A stretch of DNA of 64,000 nt from Macrostomum hystrix (Eukaryota; Platyhelminthes; Macrostomidae), in assembly GCA_950097015.1 (NCBI GenBank), contig CATNEN010000005.1, positions 4,331,501 through 4,395,500 on the forward strand. The letters run 5' to 3'. The first letter of the stretch is position 1. Each line of letters opens with the position of its first letter. The notes below the pieces were generated by a model. It was not told the DNA's origin, did no database searches, and worked only from the letters and a program-made list of their open reading frames with translations. The position numbers were made by a program, and so were the translations under genes. Shown here piece after piece: positions 60,401 through 64,000 of the stretch.

Positions 60401-63400
60401 AACGGTTAAGGTGAAAAGTGTGAAATTCCATTCCAACAGAAATTGCATTGCTTCAGGTGTTCTTCAAGTGCATTTCTAGTTTGTTCTTTGCCATGGGAGT
60501 TTATTCCCGAAAACCCACGAATTGACGAACTGTCACTCAGCAACCTCCCCTAAACACCCCCGTTTTGGTCGGTTCGACCTTCTAAACCAGGGGTCGGCAA
60601 ACTTACTAGCTAGCGGGCCAACGAGACAACCTAAAAGATGACATCGGGCCACATTGACTGCAGAAATGAGACAAGGGGAGATGACACTGGGAGGGATGAG
60701 ACAAGGGAGAGGGAGAGATGAGACAGGGAAGAGGACAGTAGGGAGAGATGAGACACGGGAGAGATGAGACAGGGAAGAGGACAGTAGGGAGAGATGAGAC
60801 ACGGGAGAGATGAGACACAGGGGAGAGATGAGACACAGGGGAGAGATGAGACACGGGAGAGATGAGACACAGGGGAGAGATGAGACAGGGAAGAGGACAC
60901 AGGGAAGAGGGCACAGAGGAGAGATGAGACAGTGGAGAGATGAGACAGGGGAGATGACACAAGGGAGAGATGAGACACGGGAGAGATGGGACAGGGAAGA
61001 GGACACAGGGGAGAGATGAGGCACAGGAGAGATGAGACACAGGAGAGATGAGACACGGGAGAGATGAGACACGGGAGAGATGAGACACAGGAGAGATGAG
61101 ACACGGGAGAGATGAGACACAGGAGAGATGAGACAGGTGTCGGAAAGGGCAACGGGCCGGATTTTGGAAATTTGAGGGCCGCATCTGACCCGCGGGCCGG
61201 AGTTTGCCGAGCCCTGTTCTAAACTTTGCCGAGGTCAAGTCGTGATTTTTGTTAGAATTTGGTTAGAATGTACTTTTATGGCCTGTCAAAAGCAAGATAG
61301 ATGGACGCATTCACGGGGGATGAAGAATATGCATAGGTAGGTGCGGTGTTGACGGGAGACGTCAGTCAGCCACTAAAGCCTTCGTTGCCTTCTGCTTTCT
61401 CTCATATTTTCGTGATTACTTGGCCAAAAGAGTTAACGGCTTCTGGTATGCCGCTCGCGTCCTGCTTGTTTTAAACTCATGACATCAGCAGCACTTTTTA
61501 TGACAAATTAAGTGTATGTCATAGATTCTTCTAGATTTTAATGGGAATAAGTTGTTTGTGAACAACATTTTAAGTGCCCTTTTCGTAGGCTTTTAGCTTC
61601 AGAACTCTTATCTTCTTGTCTTCTAACCCATGTTTTCTACCCCTTCTACCCTGTATTTTCTACCCTTCCAACCCGATGTTTTCTACCCTTCCAACCCGAT
61701 GTTTTCTACCCTTCCTACCCTATGTTTTCTACCCTTCCAACCCGATGTTTTCTACCCTTCCTACCCTATGTTTTCTACCCTTCCTACCCTATGTTTTCTA
61801 CCCCTTCTGCCCTGTATTTTCTACCCTTCCAACCCTATATTTTCTACCCCTTCTACTCCATATCTTCTCCTACCCTTCGTACTCGATGTTTTCTACCCCC
61901 TTCTATCCCATATTTTCTACCCTTTCAACCCCATGTTATCCAACCCTTCTACCTCATGTTTTTTACCCCGACAACCCGAGGTTTTCTACCCTTTCTACCC
62001 GATTTTATCTGCCCCTTCTTCCCCGCATTTCTTGCCCTTCCTATCTGATGTTTTCTATCCTTTCTACCCTATGTTTTCAACCAATTCTACCCTTTGGTTT
62101 CTGAAACTTCACCCACGTGTTTTCTACTCCTTCTACCCTGCAAGTGTCTCGTCTGGAACTTCTATCTCACGTTTCATCCCCTGTTTTCTACCCCTTGCAC
62201 TCCTTCCACCACGTGTTTTTTTTACCTATCTTCTACCCGTTTACTACCTGTATCCAGGATTACATCAATCTTACTTGTCTGGGTGTACTAATCCAAAAAA
62301 ATATCTCATTGCAGGCGATTTCACCTTTAAAAAGAACGAGCCGCCAAACACGCAGGAGGTGGCCCTCGGCCAGCCAATCACAGTGCCATGCGCCGTTAGC
62401 GACACTGGTCGCACCTCGCCACAGCTAGTTTGGTACGAAGGCAATTCAATTAGAGAAGGTAAGCTAGTTTTACTGTTTAATCTAATATTTTTCGATACAT
62501 ATCGGCTAAAAAGTTTTCAAAAACGTTGGACAAAAATGTCATTAATCATATTTAGAAAAATTATGAAAGTTTTTCATGCAGTTTTTCATCCAGTTTTTTT
62601 CTTATTTTTTTGCTTTCTCAGCGTCTTTTTCTGGATCTTCATCACGCACGCTTCTATCAGTTTAGGCCGTCAGTCACAGTCAGTTTTGTCTGCCTTCAAC
62701 GACACGCAGATGAAAAAAAGAGACAAAAAATGAACGACAAGAAGTAGAGAGCGACTGCGAGATGGCAATCGCTAGTTTCTTTAGTGAGAGATTTTTTTAG
62801 CTCTAACATTCGCATTACACTACTGATGCCATAAAAATAAGTAGCTCAAATATAATATTCTTGCAGTTATTTTTAAGTTAACTTCTGAAAATAAAAAACT
62901 ATGTCATTTTGATTCCTCCAGACGCCAGAGTACCGATGTACAATGCCAGCGGTCCGTCGAGGGTGTCGCAGTTCCCGAACGCCACCCTGCGCATCAACGG
63001 CGTCAGCTTGGACGATCGCAGCTTCCTCTGCGCCGGATTCTACCGATCGGTGGCCCGATCGACAACCTTCAATCCGGTGATCCGGCTGCCGGCTCGGGTG
63101 CTGCCATTCGACGGCGAGCCGAGGCTGGAGGTTGCGGCGGACAGCAGCGTCACGATTCCGTGTCGGACCTCCGGGGAGCAGCCAATGACTGTTGAATGGT
63201 TTGCAGCCTATCAGGCTGGCGGGCACACTCTGTGTAAGGTGGACGGCGATTGCAAGCAGGTGAGAGTTTCGGGCCTTCCGTTAGAGCTTCTTTCTTCGAA
63301 ACCAGAGGTCGGGAGTTCGAATCTTCACTCTCAAGGGAACAAAAGTGTGCCCTAAACTAAAGACACTTAAAATTCCCTTGTGTTTATTTGGGTCACCCAG

Positions 63401-64000
63401 AGGGGGTCGGTGGCAGAGCGGTTTGCTTTTGCCTCTCGCACCAAGGTCCCTGAGCTCGATTCCATGGCGAGGCCACATTCATTTGGGGCGCAGCCGCGGA
63501 GAGAAGGCTTGTGGGCTTGTCGTGAAATTTACGCCCTTGAGGGCCAACAGCCAAGGCACAATGAGAGTGTACACTGCCTGACGATGAGAAAGTCAGGGCA
63601 GATGTACACACCTGTGTGTGTGTGTGTGTGTGTGTGCCTGCGTACGGTATCTGTGTGCGTGTGTGCTCAGGAGTCAGCGAAATGGGCAGAATTGCCTCCT
63701 GCAATTATTATTATTATATTATTGGGATCTTTTTTGTGATTATTTGGGATTTTTGGGATTTTTTGTCATTCAAAATTTTGGACAATCTAAGAATAGGGAT
63801 AATTTTTTGGGATAATTGAATATTCGTTATCATGCAAAAATTGGGATTATTTTATTTAAAATAATTTGGGATTTGGGAGCGTTAAGGATTAGGAAACATC
63901 AGACTTCTAAAGCATCTGATTGGCATCCAATACAGGTCGGCCTCTTCCCAGAGGATCACGAGTACAACAGCGTCCCAATGAGCGGCTATGACCCTGGCTA
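30352..64000 (+). CDS. Ig-superfamily cell-surface or secreted protein, Dscam-like N-terminal part; 10 exons seen, 3' end outside window
   Basis: Likely an adhesion or recognition receptor with about nine tandem Ig domains. A signal-peptide exon (30352-30442) joins by matching phase 1 to nine exons: 35881-36303, 46700-46885, 52882-53778, 54394-54786, 55204-55757, 58662-58935, 62315-62458, 62922-63259 and 63936 onward. Phases are 1,1,1,1,1,0,1,1,0 and all agree, which is strong evidence for one transcript. Ig1 (FFLEPPAEF ... RVYCMARDERTG), the intron inside Ig2 and the ELHIMQLTAED motif of Ig2 recall Dscam. I am not certain of the family; no FN3 domain or membrane segment is reached before the window ends. 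Introns are 0.2 to 10.4 kb and mostly minisatellite, hAT and SINE sequence. Confidence 0.8.
30443..32075 (+). other. Ig gene intron 1, repeat-poor part
   Basis: No other exon is evident. Holds a SINE B fragment at 31533-31600. Confidence 0.45.
31533..31600 (-). repeat. SINE family B, fragment
   Basis: Contains CCAGATGTGCAGCTGGCGCA, then CATCTGAAGGCTGCGT and TTCAGTCCATGGACC in the antisense family order, with deletions. Confidence 0.5.
32080..33152 (+). repeat. 26-bp pyrimidine-rich minisatellite
   Basis: About 41 copies. The unit includes TCTGTTCTGTCTGTCACTCC followed by ATTATC, with variants ATCGTC, ATTGTC and ATTATACC. The plus strand is C/T-rich and almost lacks AG. Long frames encoding Ser/Leu/Cys/His repeats cross it only because stop codons are rare in such sequence. 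Confidence 0.95.
33153..33759 (+). other. Intron 1 spacer between two arrays
   Basis: AT-rich; nothing recognised. Confidence 0.5.
33760..35778 (+). repeat. 24/26-bp minisatellite with core TAGATCCTAGAT
   Basis: About 80 copies of a unit containing CCCAGATTTCTAGATCCTAG. Longer units end in ATAAT after the core and shorter ones in TATAAT or TAAAAT. Ends about 100 bp before the Ig1 exon. The core is the reverse complement of the core in the array at 38040-42710. Confidence 0.95.
35881..36303 (+). CDS. Ig gene exon 2: Ig domain 1
   Basis: Acceptor CTCTCTCCAG, donor GTGAGT, phase 1 at both ends. The domain has B-strand Cys (NQLVCRLKSG), C-strand Trp (KLHWLFEE) and F-strand Cys (YRVYCMARDE), ending TLSRKTIVRK. 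Confidence 0.88.
36360..36690 (+). repeat. 24-bp degenerate minisatellite
   Basis: About 13 copies of a unit including AATGAGGATTCTGAAGGGAT, starting roughly 60 bp past the Ig1 exon donor. Confidence 0.85.
37121..37360 (+). repeat. SINE family A copy
   Basis: The head GCCTCTCGCGCCAAGGTCCC with GAGTTCGATTCCGCGGCGAG (B-box) is followed by GGGGCGCAGCCGCGGAGAGA, TACACTGCCTGACGATGAGA and GTGTGCTCAGGAGTCAGCGG. Confidence 0.8.
37361..38039 (+). other. Intron 2 spacer
   Basis: Nothing recognised between the SINE A copy and the long array. Confidence 0.45.
38040..42710 (+). repeat. 4.7-kb satellite-like array with nested higher-order repeats
   Basis: Two subunit types alternate: a 9-10-bp unit (GGAATCTAG, GGAATCTTG) and a 23-bp unit (ATCTAGGATCTATGAATTTA plus AGG). 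Blocks recur at about 1.2 kb (39181 against 40377) and about 2.8 kb (38231 against 41041, both at TCATGGAATCGAGG), so whole blocks were duplicated. Confidence 0.95.
42711..43239 (+). other. Intron 2 spacer
   Basis: AT-rich; nothing recognised. Confidence 0.5.
43240..43830 (+). repeat. 20-bp purine-rich minisatellite
   Basis: About 28 copies of GGTAGAGAGGAGGGAGAGAG and variants (GAAGGGAGAC, ACGG). The complementary strand gives long open Leu/Pro/Ser frames that I do not regard as genes. Confidence 0.92.
43831..44209 (+). other. Intron 2 spacer
   Basis: No feature recognised. Confidence 0.5.
44210..45070 (+). repeat. 35-bp minisatellite
   Basis: About 24 copies. The unit runs GACCATAGACAGAAATGGAT, then ACCATATCACTGTAG. 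The main variants are TATCATATC, CTAGCATATC and CATGGACAG. Confidence 0.95.
45071..45949 (+). other. Intron 2 spacer
   Basis: No exon seen. A short piece of the SINE A tail (GTCAGCGGAATGGGCAGAAC) lies at about 45847-45866. Confidence 0.5.
45950..46217 (-). repeat. SINE family A, near full-length copy
   Basis: Antisense, from GAGGCAATTCTGCCCATTCC (tail) through GTGTACATCTGCCCTGACTT and AAGCCTTCTCTCCGCGGCTG to the head CGCGAGAGGCTAACGCGTTT and the antisense A-box near CTCTGCCACTCCG. Confidence 0.8.
46291..46612 (-). repeat. SINE family B, full-length copy with target duplication
   Basis: Antisense. The 3' tail is (ATT)n on its own strand, and the head shows GGTTCGATTCCCGACT and TAGCCTAGTGGTAAG. 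It is flanked by the 13-bp direct repeat TTTACGAAGTTTA at 46278-46290 and 46613-46625, which identifies it as a retroposed unit. Confidence 0.88.
46700..46885 (+). CDS. Ig gene exon 3: first half of Ig domain 2
   Basis: Acceptor AATTCCACCGCAG, donor GTAGGT, phase 1 at both ends. Encodes VSNLRRCRATLNCFSG (B-strand Cys) through LGPLEPLSY. It is isolated between introns of 10.4 and 6.0 kb. No second copy of this half-domain is seen in either intron. Confidence 0.7.
47064..47938 (+). pseudogene. Decayed non-LTR retrotransposon 3' coding end, interrupted by a retroposon
   Basis: Before the insertion the frame reads LACETLRTVRPKIAYENRTC then PKCRVEVENETHILFRCDW, a Cys-x2-Cys ... His-x4-Cys knuckle followed by VPIRNKFI. 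This is typical of the C-terminus of many LINE reverse-transcriptase proteins. After the insertion it resumes as VYLMTQESTELTESFVDFIE and ends at TAA near 47938. One frameshift near 47246 and the insertion make it non-functional. The LINE clade cannot be named. Confidence 0.55.
47271..47854 (+). mobile_element. tRNA-headed retroposon (family C) with 12-bp target duplication
   Basis: About 584 bp. The head AGCGGCTAACGTCGCTGCCT and CTAGTTCGATTCACC resembles tRNA A and B boxes. The body is GC-rich and the tail is a short (AAGT)n run. The 12-bp ATGACAAAACTG flanks both ends (47259-47270 and 47855-47866). The LINE coding frame continues across the duplication. Open frames inside are not conserved proteins. 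Confidence 0.7.
47939..49012 (+). other. Intron 3 sequence after the LINE fragment
   Basis: 47939 to about 48300 may be the 3' untranslated part of the LINE. The rest has no feature that I can identify. Confidence 0.35.
49013..52612 (+). repeat. 34-bp minisatellite of splice-acceptor-like units
   Basis: About 105 copies, 34-bp period, highly homogeneous. The unit reads GGGACTCTAACCAGCCGCTT, then CATCTCCTCCTTCA. Each unit has CTAAC, a C/T-rich stretch and TTCAG|G, the order seen at 3' splice sites. Variants are few (CCGCTTCCTCT, ACGCTT, AGCTT, TTCGG). Degenerate half-units continue to about 52730. Confidence 0.97.
52738..52835 (+). repeat. SINE family A, fragment
   Basis: GTGAAGGCTTGGTGGCTTGT and CGTGCAATTTAAGTTCACGT, then GTGTGCTCATGGGTCAGCGT. 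The middle is deleted. Ends less than 50 bp before the acceptor of exon 4. Confidence 0.6.
52882..53778 (+). CDS. Ig gene exon 4: second half of Ig2, Ig3 and Ig4
   Basis: Acceptor CATCCTGCAG, donor GTGAGA, phase 1 at both ends. Ig2 end: HPKFGIFQRELHIMQLTAED. Ig3: VPLPCYSGSG, YSWTKDGEQL, GHYRCYLEENG. Ig4: SLKCIVQGWP, RISWLRNGQLL, DRGAYQCVAERL. The Ig2 F-strand Cys is replaced (YGYRAEI). Confidence 0.9.
53826..54060 (+). repeat. SINE family A copy, diverged
   Basis: TAAATTCATTCTGGGCGCAG, GAGGGCCAACCTCCAATTGC, GGTGTACACTGCATGACGAT and GCGGAATTGCCTCCTCG follow family order. The tRNA-like head is missing. Confidence 0.65.
54101..54335 (-). repeat. SINE family B copy
   Basis: Antisense: GATTACACCTGCCCCAATTA, GCCGACAGCACAGCCGCAGC, CAGTCCATGGACTGGGGGGA, ending in GGAATCGAACCCCTTT (antisense B-box) with a partly lost head. 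Confidence 0.78.
54394..54786 (+). CDS. Ig gene exon 5: Ig domain 5
   Basis: Acceptor GCACTTTCAG, donor GTGAGT, phase 1 at both ends. I-set-like domain with B-strand Cys (GTFTCLFM) and TGRLVIEATNDRG in the F-strand region. The usual F-strand Cys is absent, but a Cys occurs in the G strand (SASCRLVL). Confidence 0.85.
54820..55110 (+). repeat. Degenerate tandem repeat in intron 5
   Basis: About eight to ten diverged copies of a roughly 30-bp unit resembling GGGAATTCCTGATTCTATTT TTAGCC (written as two pieces). It fills most of the 417-bp intron between exons 5 and 6. Confidence 0.65.
55204..55757 (+). CDS. Ig gene exon 6: Ig6 and first half of Ig7
   Basis: Acceptor CGAAAAAAACAG is chosen because it restores phase 1; the later TGCAG at 55217 is out of phase. 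Ig6: PPKLQIRTMRPRHYAVMGKS, SFTLECPVLGG, LRWLFRP, DAGQYECVGTL. Ig7 begins at RPNWVADQLD and includes DACKP and WFAWWHKPGSS. Donor ACG|GTCAGT, phase 0. Confidence 0.85.
55958..56660 (+). mobile_element. Non-autonomous hAT element 1 carrying a 16-bp minisatellite
   Basis: 703 bp. The left end is CAGGGGTCGGCAAACTCCGG. The reverse complement of the right end is CAGGGGTAGGCAAACTTATT. These are hAT (Charlie-like) terminal inverted repeats. Perfect 8-bp target duplication GTCTAAGG at 55950-55957 and 56661-56668, as expected for hAT. No transposase. The interior is mostly the 16-bp array. Confidence 0.92.
56045..56578 (+). repeat. 16-bp minisatellite inside hAT element 1
   Basis: About 33 copies of TCTCATCTCTCCCGTG and variants (TCTAATCTCTCCTTTG). 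It lies wholly within the element, between GC-rich subterminal sequences containing CCGGCCCGCGGGCC and GGCCCGCCAGC. Confidence 0.95.
57113..58620 (+). repeat. 12-bp minisatellite
   Basis: About 125 copies of TCCTCTGTCCCA, with variants TGTTCCA, CACCC and TGTCCTA forming longer sub-patterns. The unit is a multiple of three, so all six frames read short peptide repeats; one plus frame is continuous with exon 7. Confidence 0.97.
58662..58935 (+). CDS. Ig gene exon 7: second half of Ig7
   Basis: The acceptor is ACCCGCAG at 58661; three further CAG sites at 58673-58679 are also in phase. Encodes MYAVESADDWLVSS, then DEGVFVCHIISCFDHAVAKK (F-strand Cys), ending KRVTFR at donor GTGAGT, phase 1. It lies only about 40 bp after a 1.5-kb 12-bp array. 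Confidence 0.8.
58990..59310 (+). repeat. 21-bp minisatellite
   Basis: About 15 near-identical copies of AGAGAGACTCAGGGTGAGAA T (21 bp), beginning about 55 bp after the exon 7 donor. A multiple of three, so it gives an open (RIERLRV)n frame that is not considered a gene. Confidence 0.95.
59310..59725 (+). repeat. Purine-rich tandem repeat derived from GATTCAGGTAGATAAGGGAG
   Basis: About 17 imperfect copies of roughly 22-34 bp, mostly GATTCAGGTAGATAAGGGAG followed by AGTGAGGGAGAGT or shorter forms. It follows the 21-bp array directly. Confidence 0.85.
60588..61216 (-). mobile_element. Non-autonomous hAT element 2 carrying the same minisatellite, opposite orientation
   Basis: 629 bp. Plus-strand ends are CAGGGGTCGGCAAACTTACT and GGAGTTTGCCGAGCCCTG, forming terminal inverted repeats. 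Perfect 8-bp duplication TTCTAAAC at 60580-60587 and 61217-61224. The reverse complement of its right side (CGGCAAACTCCGGCCCGCGG) matches the left side of element 1, so this is a second copy of one family. Confidence 0.92.
60660..61140 (-). repeat. 16-bp-type minisatellite inside hAT element 2
   Basis: About 28 imperfect copies of GAGAGATGAGACACGG, the reverse complement of the array in element 1, with inserts such as AGGGAAGAGGACAC. Confidence 0.92.
61616..62110 (+). repeat. Pyrimidine-rich minisatellite, about 23 bp
   Basis: About 20 diverged copies of TTTTCTACCCTTCCAACCCG and related units, C/T-rich on the plus strand, ending about 200 bp before the acceptor of exon 8. Confidence 0.9.
62315..62458 (+). 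CDS. Ig gene exon 8: first half of Ig8
   Basis: Acceptor TCTCATTGCAG, donor GTAAGC, phase 1 at both ends. Encodes DFTFKKNEPPNTQEVALGQP, ITVPCAVSD and LVWYEGNSIRE. Confidence 0.88.
62459..62921 (+). other. Ig gene intron 8
   Basis: No repeat or gene recognised. Confidence 0.6.
62922..63259 (+). CDS. Ig gene exon 9: second half of Ig8, start of Ig9
   Basis: Acceptor GATTCCTCCAG, donor GTGAGA, phase 1 in and phase 0 out. Ig8 ends with ATLRINGVSLDDRSFLCAGF. Ig9 starts EPRLEVAADSSVTIPCRTSG with WFAAYQ. Confidence 0.9.
63260..63935 (+). other. Ig gene intron 9, contains SINE sequence
   Basis: A tRNA-SINE-like piece at 63297-63400 (GGTCGGGAGTTCGAATCTTC) precedes a full SINE A copy. The rest is AT-rich with GGGATTTTTTG-like repeats. 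Confidence 0.6.
63405..63715 (+). repeat. SINE family A, full-length copy
   Basis: Best copy in the window. A-box-like GGTGGCAGAGCGG, B-box-like GAGCTCGATTCCATGGCGAG, body GGGGCGCAGCCGCGGAGAGA and ACACTGCCTGACGATGAGAA, an internal (TG)n run, GCTCAGGAGTCAGCGAAATG, and an (ATT)n tail. Confidence 0.85.
63936..64000 (+). CDS. Ig gene exon 10 (partial): continuation of Ig9
   Basis: Acceptor CATCCAATACAG, phase 0, giving VGLFPEDHEYNSVPMSGYDP. Open to the window edge. Confidence 0.75.

Larger units (their letters stand above)
58936..62314 (+). other. Ig gene intron 7 (3.4 kb)
   Basis: Contains a 21-bp array, a GA-rich array, hAT element 2 and a pyrimidine array. 59730-60579 and 61225-61615 hold nothing I can name except a CAGCAGCAG run near 60375. 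Confidence 0.7.

Noticed and set aside
60533-61238. Antisense Ser/Leu/Val/Cys repeat frames
   Set aside because: Translation of the minisatellite inside hAT element 2.
61630-62733. 367-codon frame containing exon 8
   Set aside because: Mostly pyrimidine array and intron. Only 62315-62458 shows Ig similarity and splice sites.
63405-63480. tRNA gene
   Set aside because: This is the tRNA-derived head of SINE A, repeated with the same body in several places.

Overview
This is a eukaryotic, animal-type genomic window. It holds one complete axonemal dynein heavy chain gene interrupted by spliceosomal introns, one large secreted or cell-surface immunoglobulin-domain gene, tRNA-derived SINEs, hAT-type DNA elements and a very large amount of tandem repeat. 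The species cannot be fixed from the sequence alone. Intermediate GC content, few and very long dynein exons, and extreme simple-repeat load suggest a free-living flatworm (Macrostomum-like) or another lophotrochozoan. This placement is a weak inference.

Layout. 219-2069 (+): an unrecognised low-complexity protein gene (Ala, Pro, His/Gln and Gly tracts), probably two exons. 2070-4347: intergenic, with two foldback (MITE-like) elements just past the dynein stop codon. 4348-22891 (-): a complete outer-arm dynein heavy chain, DNAH5 type. I reconstructed 12 exons whose splice phases agree throughout; they sum to 13,926 nt, or 4,641 residues plus stop. Two exons are giant (4.4 and 5.2 kb), and one intron uses a GC-AG boundary. 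22892-30351: intergenic between two divergently transcribed genes, with SINE copies and a degenerate minisatellite.

30352-64000 (+): an Ig-superfamily gene that runs off the right edge. It starts with a probable signal-peptide exon, followed by nine exons covering about nine Ig domains. All splice phases are mutually compatible and mostly phase 1. The first two Ig domains and the intron in the middle of Ig2 resemble the Dscam family, but the assignment is tentative.

About half of the Ig gene is intronic tandem repeat, in at least a dozen arrays with units of about 9 to 35 bp. The most striking are: a 34-bp array of about 105 copies in which each unit looks like a 3' splice site; two related arrays in opposite orientation on either side of the Ig1 exon; a 12-bp array that is open in the reading frame of the adjoining exon; and a 16-bp minisatellite carried inside two copies of a short non-autonomous hAT element, each with a perfect 8-bp target duplication. 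One of those hAT copies lies inside a SINE. A further retroposon sits inside a decayed LINE 3' coding end, with a 12-bp target duplication.

The two recognisable genes have unrelated roles, ciliary motility and cell-surface recognition. Nothing suggests they act together. The novelty here lies in the repeat biology of the Ig gene's introns.
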